Of a DNA stretch of 5,421 nucleotides, positions 1-5,421 are shown piece by piece. The number at the start of each line of letters is the position of its first letter. The stretch's first letter is position 1. The position numbers were made by a program, and so were the translations under genes. Under the pieces are notes generated by a model. It was not told where the DNA came from, made no database searches, and worked only from the letters and a program-made list of their open reading frames with translations. This DNA is from Thermodesulfatator sp. (lineage in GTDB: Bacteria > Desulfobacterota > Thermodesulfobacteria > Thermodesulfobacteriales > Thermodesulfobacteriaceae): positions 1 to 5,421 of the forward strand of contig QOAM01000031.1 of NCBI GenBank assembly GCA_003978075.1, written 5' to 3'.

Positions 1-50
1 CCGTACCTTGGAATAAAAGGTCTAAAGGAAAAGGACCTCTCGTGGGTATT
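1..50 (-). other. Open continuation of the same frame beyond the TAG, cut by the window edge
   Basis: In the same frame as the exported protein, 16 further sense codons follow the TAG with no other stop, reading NTHERSFSFRPFIPRY. The RPF and PRY elements echo WWPLFFYAR and GPFIGSY before the stop, as if one repetitive aromatic/proline-rich protein continued through the stop. Sixteen open codons alone could occur by chance, so the case rests on the resemblance and on the signal peptide upstream. Confidence 0.35.
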
Positions 51-215
51 CTAGTAGGAGCCGATAAAAGGACCAAAGATCTCTAACCTTTTGACCTCAG
101 GGCTCCGGGCGTAAAAGAAAAGGGGCCACCAATTATAACGGGTCTCCTGGGCCCAGAGCCCGCGAGCCCCCACGAAGATGAAAAGCGCAGCCAATAACGC
201 AAGCTTTCGGTCCAT
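51..215 (-). CDS. Small exported protein of unknown function, stopped by an in-frame TAG
   Basis: I do not recognise this gene. Its ATG shares one base with the mlaD stop (TGATG), so it is probably translated by coupling to mlaD; no strong Shine-Dalgarno is visible. The first 54 codons read as a Sec signal peptide: a charged start (MDRK), a hydrophobic core of about residues 5-17, and a likely cleavage after A22 (LWA|QE). The mature part is rich in aromatic and proline residues (WWPLFFYAR, then LEIFGPFIGSY) and ends at TAG (53-51). As a complete protein it would be only about 32 residues after processing. The frame stays open after the TAG with similar sequence, so the true gene may be longer and either interrupted or read through. 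Its place behind mlaD suggests a periplasmic or outer-membrane partner of the lipid transporter, which is inference only. Confidence 0.5.
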   Translation of the reverse strand: MDRKLALLAALFIFVGARGLWAQETRYNWWPLFFYARSPEVKRLEIFGPFIGSY

Positions 216-1291
216 CAGTGCATAGCCGCCCCGGCGATGGTCCCCAGTACGGTGATAGGCACCTGTTCCTGGAGACCAGAAGTAGCCCGGTTTACGTTCT
301 GGAGGGCCCGTTTAGCCTCCACATAGAGGCTGTCGTCGTTGACCAGCTTCCCTAGGGTGCCCTTTCCCTCATCCACCTTTTTGGCGATCCGATTGAGGGT
401 GCGCACCGTATCGCGGAGATCGTTATAGAGTTCCTCGTCGGTGAGGAGTTTGCCTAAGGTGCCCTCGCCCCGGTTGAGACGATCCGCCACCTCCGCAATG
501 GCGGTGGAACCCTTCTTTACCTCTTTAAGGGTCTCCTCCAATTCATGGTAGAGCTTTTCGTCGGTGAGGAGTTTGCCCAGGGTCCCTTGACCGCGGCTGA
601 GACGCTCAGAGACTTGTCGCAGATTGGCCATGGTTACCTTAAAGTCCCCAAAACTGGTCTTAATCTCCTGATAGAGTTCCTCGTCGGTGAGGAGTTTGCC
701 CAGAGTCCCCTCACCGCGGCTAATGCGTTCAGCCACCTGCTTGAGGGAAGCACTAGCGTCCCGGAAGTTGGCGATCAGCTCCTGGAGGTTGCGCCGGCCC
801 TCTTTGGTGGCCAGCACATCGCTCAACCCCTCGGCTACCTTGCGTAATTCCTTAAAGGCCGGACCCATCTCCGCTAACACCTCTCCGAGATCCACCGGGC
901 CCTCCGTGCGAGCGATCTCCTTTCCCGGCGCAAGAAACTGCCGGGCCTGACCCTGGCGAATCTCCACAAAGCGGTCCCCCAGGACCCCGGCGGTGCGGAT
1001 TAGCGCCTCGGCGTCCGTAGAAATCTTCACCCCCCGGTAAATGAGAAGTTCTACCCGGGCCTTGCCCACCGGGAGGAGCTCGATGCGGCCTACCCGGCCG
1101 ATCTCTACCCCGGCCATCTCCACCCGCGCCCCGCGCACCAGTCCTGAGACATTCTCAAAGACCGCATAGATCGGGTAGGTCCCACGGGGACGGAAAGACT
1201 CCTCCGCTAGTTTCACTGTAAGGTAGGCCAGGACCGCCAGGGCTATAATTACAAAGATGCCCACCTTGATTTCGGTGCTCTTCTTATACAT
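215..1291 (-). CDS. mlaD: MlaD-like MCE-domain protein with an extended repeat coiled-coil tail
   Basis: This is the MCE-domain subunit of an Mla-type phospholipid transporter. It is anchored in the inner membrane and forms a lipid-conducting ring in the periplasm; E. coli MlaD is a hexamer. The 358-residue product has a short cytoplasmic start, one membrane helix at about residues 10-27, and an MCE domain at about 38-113 containing VEMAGVEIGRVGRI (57-70) and GVLGDRFVEI (102-111). The rest, about 135-341, is predicted helical with four GTLGKLL-type repeats, and a short hydrophobic end follows. E. coli MlaD is about 183 residues, so the tail roughly doubles the protein. I chose the ATG at 1291 because GGAGGAGGG lies five bases upstream and the membrane helix follows at once; an in-frame extension to 1327 would only add residues inside mlaF. 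The start overlaps the end of mlaF by 8 bases (ATGTATAA). The tail resembles the long helical tails of other MCE proteins that form tubes or needles. Confidence 0.92.
   Translation of the reverse strand: MYKKSTEIKVGIFVIIALAVLAYLTVKLAEESFRPRGTYPIYAVFENVSGLVRGARVEMAGVEIGRVGRIELLPVGKARVELLIYRGVKISTDAEALIRTAGVLGDRFVEIRQGQARQFLAPGKEIARTEGPVDLGEVLAEMGPAFKELRKVAEGLSDVLATKEGRRNLQELIANFRDASASLKQVAERISRGEGTLGKLLTDEELYQEIKTSFGDFKVTMANLRQVSERLSRGQGTLGKLLTDEKLYHELEETLKEVKKGSTAIAEVADRLNRGEGTLGKLLTDEELYNDLRDTVRTLNRIAKKVDEGKGTLGKLVNDDSLYVEAKRALQNVNRATSGLQEQVPITVLGTIAGAAMH
269..736 (-). repeat. Four tandem GTLGKLL coiled-coil repeats inside mlaD
   Basis: The MlaD tail holds four imperfect repeats, starting at about residues 186, 227, 268 and 302. 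Each has the plan (V/I)A-RL-RGEGTLGKLLTDEELY followed by a helix. The GTLGKL cores begin at residues 195, 236, 277 and 311, so the steps are 41, 41 and 34 residues, and the last step is short by exactly seven. Copy four is the most diverged (EGKGTLGKLVNDDSLY). At DNA level the first three copies share an identical 20-base stretch at 681-700, 558-577 and 435-454, exactly 123 bases apart; the diverged fourth counterpart is at 333-352. These are protein-coding repeats, not a CRISPR array. Confidence 0.93.
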
Positions 1292-2042
1292 GGCTACCCT
1301 CCTCCGGCAAACAGCCTTCAAAGGCACTTTGAAGGAATTGTTTCACAAAGGGGTGGGGGCTCCCCCGGATTTCCTCCGGGGGGCCAAAGGCCACGATCTG
1401 ACCCTCGTGGAGCACAGCGATAAAATCGGCGGCCTTCATAGCAATGGATACATCATGAGTCACCACGATTCCGGTAAGACCGAACTGCCGCTGGGTATCC
1501 CGGATAAGCCTCATAATAGAAACCTGCAGGATAGGGTCCAGACCGGTGGTAGGCTCATCAAAGAGGATGATCTCCGGATCTAGAGCCAGGGCCCGGGCTA
1601 AGGCGGCCCGCTTGCGCATGCCCCCCGAAAGCTCCGCCGGATATTTGTCCCGATCTTCCAAGAGACCCACCACAGAAAGCTTCTCCTGCACCCGCTTTTC
1701 GATCTCCCGCCAGGAAAGGGAGGTGTGTTCTATCAAGGGAAAGGCCACATTCTCCGCCACGGTCATGGAATCGAAGAGGGCCCCTTCTTGAAAGAGGAAA
1801 CCGAAACGTCGGCGAAGACGCTGCCACTGGGCCTCCGAATACTCCGTAACATCCTGACCATCAATGATAATCTTCCCTCGGTCTGGCTTGAGCAAACCGA
1901 TGATGTGTTTGAGGAGCACACTCTTGCCGGTGCCACTGCGTCCCATAATAAAGGTAAGGCTCCCTCGGGAGATCTTGAGATTCACCCCGGTTAGGACCTT
2001 CTGCTCCCCAAAACTCTTGTGAAGATCAACCAATTCCACCAT
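1284..2042 (-). CDS. mlaF: MlaF-like ABC transporter ATP-binding protein
   Basis: This is the cytoplasmic ATPase that powers the MlaEFD phospholipid transporter. The 252-residue product has all nucleotide-binding elements in order: Walker A GRSGTGKS (34-41), Q-loop glutamine at about 85 (FLFQEG), signature LSGGM (138-142), Walker B IILFDEP (158-164) with catalytic E163, D-loop GLD (167-169) and switch histidine H196. GRSGTGKS together with LFQEGALFDSMTVAENVAFPL is typical of the MlaF group rather than of amino-acid or metal importers. Length is near the usual 250-270. The ATG at 2042 lies three bases after the mlaE stop with only a weak Shine-Dalgarno, so translation is probably coupled to mlaE. 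The 3' end overlaps the mlaD start by 8 bases. No MlaB-like STAS partner is visible in the window. Confidence 0.95.
   Translation of the reverse strand: MVELVDLHKSFGEQKVLTGVNLKISRGSLTFIMGRSGTGKSVLLKHIIGLLKPDRGKIIIDGQDVTEYSEAQWQRLRRRFGFLFQEGALFDSMTVAENVAFPLIEHTSLSWREIEKRVQEKLSVVGLLEDRDKYPAELSGGMRKRAALARALALDPEIILFDEPTTGLDPILQVSIMRLIRDTQRQFGLTGIVVTHDVSIAMKAADFIAVLHEGQIVAFGPPEEIRGSPHPFVKQFLQSAFEGCLPEEGSHV
1297..1305 (-). promoter_or_regulatory. Strong ribosome binding site for mlaD
   Basis: On the minus strand GGAGGAGGG ends five bases before the ATG at 1291. It lies inside the last codons of mlaF. It fixes the mlaD start against the longer in-frame extension and is clearly stronger than the site in front of mlaF, consistent with high translation of mlaD. 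Confidence 0.8.
1315..1335 (-). promoter_or_regulatory. Perfect 9-bp hairpin upstream of the mlaD ribosome binding site
   Basis: The 21 bases CCTTCAAAG-3 nt-CTTTGAAGG are a perfect inverted repeat with nine-base arms and a three-base loop. They lie within the mlaF C-terminal codons (LQSAFEG). In the mRNA the hairpin ends nine bases before the GGAGGAGGG site of mlaD. No U-run follows, so it is not an intrinsic terminator. A role in translation control or mRNA processing between mlaF and mlaD is possible but unproven. Confidence 0.4.
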
Positions 2043-2045
2043 AGC

Positions 2046-2816
2046 TCAAAAGAGAAGGGAAGTCAGGATGTAGTCTCCCACCAGGATGGCCACCGAGGCG
2101 ATCACCACGGCCTCGGTGGTGGCCCTGCCCACCCCTTCAGCTCCCCCGCTAGCGTTATAACCCTTATAGCACCCGATGAGGGCCAGTAGCCCCCCGAAAA
2201 CGAAGGCTTTGTAAATCCCGCTCGAAATATCTATCCATTCCACCATATCCCGCATTCTTTCCACAAAGATTCCGGCATCCACCTTAAGGAGCATGACTCC
2301 CACCAGATAACCTCCAGCAATTCCTACGGCATCCGCAATAACGGTAAGAAGAGGAACCATGAGTACTGCTGCCCAAAAGCGCGGGACCACCAAATAATGC
2401 ACCGGATGAACCGCCATGACTTGCAAGGCGTCGATCTGTTCCGTAACACGCATGGTGCCTAATTCCGCGGCCATGGCCGAGCCGGCCCGGGCCGTAACCA
2501 TAAGACTGGTAAGCACCGGCCCTAATTCGCGCACCATGGAAAGGGCTACCAACCCCCCTAAGAGGCTTTCTCCTCCAAATTTGGAAAGGGCCCGATAGCT
2601 CTGAAAAGCAATTACCATGCCGGAAAAAAGGGCTGTAAGCACCACTACAATGAGAGAGTTCACCCCTACAAATTCCATTTGTTTGAAAAGATGCCTCACA
2701 CGGTAAGGGGGCTTAAAGGTGAGGGACAGGGTGGTAACCAGCAGAAGGAACATCCCCCCTGCTTGGGAAACAAAGGAAAGACCAAAACTTCCCAGATAAA
2801 CTAAAAAGTTTCCCAT
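2046..2816 (-). CDS. mlaE: MlaE-like ABC transporter permease
   Basis: This is the inner-membrane permease of the MlaEFD phospholipid transporter. It contacts MlaF on the cytoplasmic side and carries the MlaD ring on the periplasmic side. The 256-residue product is near the family's usual size of about 260. It starts with an amphipathic to hydrophobic N-terminal region, then membrane segments at about 52-72, 84-115, 144-176, 204-217 and 234-254. Family landmarks are RELGPVLTSLMVTARAGSA (96-114) with AELGTMRVTEQIDAL (117-131), and GCYKGYNASGGAEGVGRATT (215-234). I chose the ATG at 2816 because CTAAGGGG sits six bases upstream and the product then begins like other MlaE proteins; an upstream extension to 3077 would run through the kinase gene and lacks MlaE character. 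The gap to the kinase stop is 22 bases without a terminator, and mlaF follows three bases after the stop. Confidence 0.95.
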   Translation of the reverse strand: MGNFLVYLGSFGLSFVSQAGGMFLLLVTTLSLTFKPPYRVRHLFKQMEFVGVNSLIVVVLTALFSGMVIAFQSYRALSKFGGESLLGGLVALSMVRELGPVLTSLMVTARAGSAMAAELGTMRVTEQIDALQVMAVHPVHYLVVPRFWAAVLMVPLLTVIADAVGIAGGYLVGVMLLKVDAGIFVERMRDMVEWIDISSGIYKAFVFGGLLALIGCYKGYNASGGAEGVGRATTEAVVIASVAILVGDYILTSLLF

Positions 2817-2822
2817 GGAGCA

Positions 2823-2830
2823 CCCCTTAG
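2823..2830 (-). promoter_or_regulatory. Ribosome binding site deciding the mlaE start
   Basis: CTAAGGGG on the minus strand ends six bases before the ATG at 2816, in the 22-base gap after the kinase stop. It supports this start over the far longer open frame that reaches 3077. Confidence 0.7.
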
Positions 2831-2838
2831 GACAAATT

Positions 2839-3684
2839 TTAATACAGGGCGTTTTTAAAAAGCAAGCTCGAAATTTCCCGAAAAGTGGGCACCCCGGAAA
2901 GACCCGGCCGGGTAACGGCGATGGCCGCAAATTGCATGGCCTTTTCCAGGGCCTCCTCCGGCCTTTTCCCCTGTAAAAGGAGACCGAAAAAGGCCCCGGC
3001 CAATACATCCCCGGCTCCGGTAGGATCCACCTCCGGCACCTTACAAGCGGGAAAGAATCTCTCTTTCCCTCCTTCAAAGAGGCTAGCCCCTTCGGCCCCG
3101 CGGGTGAGCACTAGAAGGTCGGCTCGCCTCCGCAACTCGGCGAGAAGTCCCTGCAGGTCGGCAGCTAGATCTTCTTCGCTTACCACCAGGGCCTCAAAGT
3201 GGGGGGCACCAGAGAGGTCCGGCACCCGGGGATGCACCCACCCTTCTTGATCCACCTCCCGAAACCAACCCTGGGGATGGGCCACCAAGTGCCGAAAGCG
3301 TAATTTTTTTAGAAGACTTCCGGCCTGCGGAGGAATCTCGTCCAGCACCGGAGCCAGGTGCAAGACTTCCGTTACCCAAGGTTGCTTCGGCAGGACTTTA
3401 AAGGTGAGGGGCCGGGCTCGGGCCAGCACCCGCTGCCGCCGCCCTTGCGGCCCCTCCTCGTTCACGAAAATCGTGGTTTCCGCCGAGGTTTCCAGGTGAA
3501 AGAAGAGCTCCCCGAAGAGCCTTTCTAGCTCCACCGGCCTTTCGGCACAGGCGGTAATCACATGGGTTTCCCAGGAGAGGCGCCGCACGGTAAGGCCGGC
3601 GTAAAGCACCGCTCCCCCGAAACGAAATCCCTCTCCCGGCACCAGATCCCGCGTGAGATGTCCTGCCAGGAGATAGCGCCCCAT
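2839..3684 (-). CDS. PfkB-family carbohydrate/nucleoside-type kinase, substrate unknown
   Basis: The product is a 281-residue member of the PfkB (ribokinase-like) family, which transfers phosphate from ATP to a hydroxyl of a sugar, nucleoside, inositol or similar small molecule. The first signature region is FGGAVLYAG (22-30). The second is DPTGAGD (220-226), with the anion-hole glycines and the catalytic base D226, followed by LAGAFFGLLLQG. LTRGAEGASLFEGG (193-206) is the usual strand before the ATP site. The length is short for the family (about 300-330). Only about nine residues separate D13 from GG (23-24), so the beta-strand lid of ribokinase and adenosine kinase is nearly absent. This lid-poor build recalls inositol-kinase-like and vitamin-kinase-like members, but no substrate can be assigned. 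Its ATG overlaps the ilvD TAA by one base (TAATG), with GAGG four bases upstream, so it is coupled to ilvD. Confidence 0.88.
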   Translation of the reverse strand: MGRYLLAGHLTRDLVPGEGFRFGGAVLYAGLTVRRLSWETHVITACAERPVELERLFGELFFHLETSAETTIFVNEEGPQGRRQRVLARARPLTFKVLPKQPWVTEVLHLAPVLDEIPPQAGSLLKKLRFRHLVAHPQGWFREVDQEGWVHPRVPDLSGAPHFEALVVSEEDLAADLQGLLAELRRRADLLVLTRGAEGASLFEGGKERFFPACKVPEVDPTGAGDVLAGAFFGLLLQGKRPEEALEKAMQFAAIAVTRPGLSGVPTFREISSLLFKNALY

Positions 3685-5342
3685 TATTCCTCGAGCACCG
3701 CTCCTTTAGCCCCGGAGGTTACTAAACGGGCATAGCGGGCCAGCACCCCGGAGATCTTTCTCTTTCTGGGCCGCCAGGCCTTGCGCCGGCGGGCCAGCTC
3801 CTCTTCAGGAACCAAAAGTTCTAACCGGCGGGCCGGGATATCGATCCGGATACGATCCCCCTCCTGGACCAGGGCAATAGGCCCCCCTTCGGCGGCCTCG
3901 GGGGAAACATGTCCGATGCAAGCTCCCTGGGTCCCCCCGCTAAAACGGCCGTCCGTAATCAAGGCCACCGAGGATCCTAGCCCCATCCCGATGAGGGCTG
4001 AGGTAGGGGAAAGCATCTCCCGCATCCCTGGTCCTCCCTTAGGCCCCTCGTACCGGATCACTACCACATCCCCCGGCTGGATCTGCCCTTTGAGGATGGC
4101 CTGGTAAGCATCCTCTTCAGAATTGAAGACCCGGGCCGGGCCCTCGTGACGCAGCATCTCCGGGACCACAGCGCTGGTCTTAACCACCGCCCCTTCCGGA
4201 GCCAGGCTTCCCCACAGGATGGCGATCCCCCCTTCCCTTCGATAGGCCTTTTCCAGAGGCCGGATGACCTCTGGATCACGGATGCCTGCCCCGGCAAGAT
4301 TTTCTTGGAGAGTGGCCCCGGTCCCGGTAAGGACCGAAAGGTCCAGAAGACCGGCCCGCGAAAGTTCCTTCATCACCGCGGGAATGCCTCCGGCCTCGTC
4401 TAGATCCGGTACGCTGTAAGGCCCGGCGGGGATAAGACTGGCCAGCACCGGGGTGCGGCTGGAGATTTCGTCAAAGACTTGGAGGGGAAGCTGGAGGCCC
4501 GCCTCATGGGCGATGGCCGGAAGGTGGAGCACGGTGTTGGTGGAGCACCCTAAGGCCATGTCCACGGTAATGGCGTTGCGGAAGGCCGCTTCGGTGGCGA
4601 TCTTTCGGGGGGTAATCCGACGCCGCAGGAGCTCCATCACCTTAGCCCCGGTGCGCTTGGCCAGGCGCAGACGCTCGGCGCTCACCGCAGGCACGGTGCC
4701 GTTTCCCGGAAGGGCCAGTCCTAGGGCCTCGGAGAGACAATTCATGGAATTAGCGGTGAACATGCCGGCACAGGAACCGCAGGTGGGACAGGCACAGGCC
4801 TCGAGCTCGCCCAGTTCTTCCTCGCTCATCTCCCCGGCCTGGACCTTGCCGATCCCCTCAAAGACGGAGATGAGGTTGACCTTGCGCCCTCGGAAGCTTC
4901 CAGTGAGCATCGGTCCTCCAGAGACCAGAAGGGCCGGAAGATCAAGCCTTAAGGCGGCCATGAGCATGCCTGGAGTGATCTTGTCGCAGCTCGAGACCAA
5001 GACCAAGGCATCAAAGGCGTGGGCCCGGGCCATGATTTCGATGGAGTCCGCAATAATTTCCCGCGAGACCAGGGAATATTTCATCCCTTCATGATTCATG
5101 GCGATCCCGTCGCAGACCCCGATGATCCCGAATTCCAGCGGCACCCCTCCGGCCATACGCACCCCAGCCTTTACGGCCTCAGTCACCTGACGGAGGTGAA
5201 CATGCCCGGGGACGATCTCGTTAAAGGAGTTCACCACCCCCACCAGGGGTTTTCTTAATTCTTCGTCGGTAAGACCCAAAGCCCGGAAAAGGGAACGATG
5301 AGGGGCCCGTTCCAGACCCTTTTTCACTCTATCGCTGCGCAT
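3684..5342 (-). CDS. ilvD: Dihydroxy-acid dehydratase
   Basis: IlvD converts 2,3-dihydroxy-isovalerate and 2,3-dihydroxy-3-methylvalerate to the 2-keto acids that give valine, leucine and isoleucine (and pantothenate), in the cytoplasm. The 552-residue product has the family's normal length. With numbering from the ATG at 5342: PGHVHL (45-50), CDGIAMNHEGM (77-87), CDKITPGM (119-126) with the candidate carbamylated Mg-ligand lysine K121, CPTCGSCAGMFTANSMNC (185-202), and DGRFSGGT (464-471) with S468, the residue matching the catalytic serine. C119 and C191 match conserved iron-sulfur ligands. The position that is cysteine in WNEITPCN-type enzymes is glycine here (PGHVHL), and C77 in the CDG motif could take part instead. 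I chose the ATG at 5342 because AGAGGAGG lies five bases upstream and the product then begins MRSDRVKKG as in relatives; a TTG seven codons earlier is less likely. It is the first clear gene of the cluster. Confidence 0.97.
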   Translation of the reverse strand: MRSDRVKKGLERAPHRSLFRALGLTDEELRKPLVGVVNSFNEIVPGHVHLRQVTEAVKAGVRMAGGVPLEFGIIGVCDGIAMNHEGMKYSLVSREIIADSIEIMARAHAFDALVLVSSCDKITPGMLMAALRLDLPALLVSGGPMLTGSFRGRKVNLISVFEGIGKVQAGEMSEEELGELEACACPTCGSCAGMFTANSMNCLSEALGLALPGNGTVPAVSAERLRLAKRTGAKVMELLRRRITPRKIATEAAFRNAITVDMALGCSTNTVLHLPAIAHEAGLQLPLQVFDEISSRTPVLASLIPAGPYSVPDLDEAGGIPAVMKELSRAGLLDLSVLTGTGATLQENLAGAGIRDPEVIRPLEKAYRREGGIAILWGSLAPEGAVVKTSAVVPEMLRHEGPARVFNSEEDAYQAILKGQIQPGDVVVIRYEGPKGGPGMREMLSPTSALIGMGLGSSVALITDGRFSGGTQGACIGHVSPEAAEGGPIALVQEGDRIRIDIPARRLELLVPEEELARRRKAWRPRKRKISGVLARYARLVTSGAKGAVLEE

Positions 5343-5347
5343 CTCAA

Positions 5348-5355
5348 CCTCCTCT
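5348..5355 (-). promoter_or_regulatory. Strong ribosome binding site for ilvD
   Basis: AGAGGAGG on the minus strand ends five bases before the ATG at 5342. It decides the start: an alternative in-frame TTG at 5363 lies upstream of this site and would put it inside the coding region. Confidence 0.85.
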
Positions 5356-5372
5356 AAATCCAATTTCCCATC

Positions 5373-5401
5373 TTTATAACACCCTAGCGAACTTTAAAGA
5401 A
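5373..5401 (-). promoter_or_regulatory. Possible extended -10 promoter for the ilvD-mla block
   Basis: TGTTATAAA on the minus strand (5381-5373) matches an extended -10 element (TGnTATAAT). At a 17-base spacing the -35 position reads TTCTTT, a poor match to TTGACA, which an extended -10 can tolerate. Transcription would start near 5366, giving a leader of roughly 24 bases that contains the ribosome binding site. There is no room there for a leader-peptide attenuator or T-box. If the upstream gene is close and co-directional, transcription may instead read in from outside the window. Confidence 0.35.
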
Positions 5402-5421
5402 GCTCCAAGATACCTCCGAAA
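5394..5421 (-). other. Possible last codons of an upstream gene
   Basis: The edge of the window is open in one minus-strand frame for eight codons (FGGILELL) and then stops with TAA at 5396-5394. Another frame is open for 15 codons to a TAA at 5376-5374. Either could be the C-terminus of a preceding co-directional gene, but the stretch is too short to judge. Confidence 0.15.

Noticed and set aside
333..700. Regular repeats that might suggest a CRISPR array
   Set aside because: The spacing of 123 and 102 bases is a whole number of codons, the units encode a clear protein motif in mlaD, and spacers are related rather than unique.
545..847. Plus-strand open frame with internally repeated GEEFAQ segments
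   Set aside because: The repetition is only the reverse complement of the mlaD repeats, and no independent coding evidence exists.
1292..1327. Upstream in-frame ATG for mlaD
   Set aside because: It adds 12 residues inside mlaF coding sequence ahead of the strong ribosome binding site and would place charged residues before the usual short N-terminus.
2817..3077. Upstream in-frame extension of mlaE giving a 343-residue protein
   Set aside because: The extra 87 residues overlap the kinase gene in another frame, are rich in Pro, Arg and Cys with no MlaE likeness, and a good ribosome binding site marks the ATG at 2816.
3304..3310. A-AAA-AAA slippery heptamer in the kinase gene (minus strand)
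   Set aside because: It is in the right phase for a -1 shift, but the shifted product would be a truncated kinase lacking DPTGAGD, and I see no convincing stimulatory structure. It most likely just encodes Lys-Lys.
4453..5094. Long plus-strand open frame opposite ilvD
   Set aside because: It is an antisense shadow of a GC-rich coding region. The product is Ser/Arg/Ala-rich with no recognisable domain, while ilvD on the other strand is unmistakable.
5343..5363. TTG start for ilvD seven codons upstream
   Set aside because: The Shine-Dalgarno AGAGGAGG lies between this TTG and the ATG at 5342, and related proteins begin at MRSD.

Overview
The window looks like one compact, single-direction gene block. 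Every gene I can support lies on the minus strand, so transcription runs from high to low coordinates. Neighbouring genes overlap or are separated by 22 bases at most. In transcription order they are: ilvD (dihydroxy-acid dehydratase, 5342-3684), a PfkB-family small-molecule kinase (3684-2839), mlaE (ABC permease, 2816-2046), mlaF (ABC ATPase, 2042-1284), mlaD (MCE-domain substrate-binding protein, 1291-215), and the start of a small exported protein (from 215) that runs off the window edge. About 80 bases upstream of ilvD hold a strong ribosome binding site, a plausible extended -10 promoter and perhaps the last codons of an upstream gene. I see no terminator, tRNA, rRNA, mobile element or CRISPR array, and no gene-free stretch over 300 bases.

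The source should be a Gram-negative (diderm) bacterium, because MlaE, MlaF and MlaD form the inner-membrane complex that moves phospholipids between the inner and outer membranes. IlvD has the form with PGHVHL and CDGIAM motifs, which I associate from memory with thermophilic bacteria and methanogens as well as many other bacteria. Frequent AAG, GAG and AGG codons also fit a thermophile. A Desulfobacterota or Thermodesulfobacteriota origin is my guess, not something the window proves.

The mlaEFD part is the functional core. MlaE and MlaF form the ATP-driven membrane engine, and MlaD is the lipid-binding ring on the periplasmic side. This MlaD is 358 residues, about twice the 183 of E. coli MlaD. 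Its extra C-terminal half is a series of four coiled-coil repeats, each carrying a GTLGKLL-type motif. The spacing is 41, 41 and then 34 residues, so the odd step is short by exactly one heptad. No mlaA, mlaB or mlaC is visible here.

The most unusual spot is the left edge. The exported protein that starts in a TGATG overlap with mlaD meets an in-frame TAG after 54 codons, but the frame then continues to the window edge with sequence that resembles the protein before the stop. This could be a nonsense mutation, a sequencing error, amber recoding, or a genuine short protein. Other points of interest are a perfect 9-bp hairpin just upstream of the mlaD ribosome binding site and a kinase without the usual lid insertion placed between ilvD and the mla genes.
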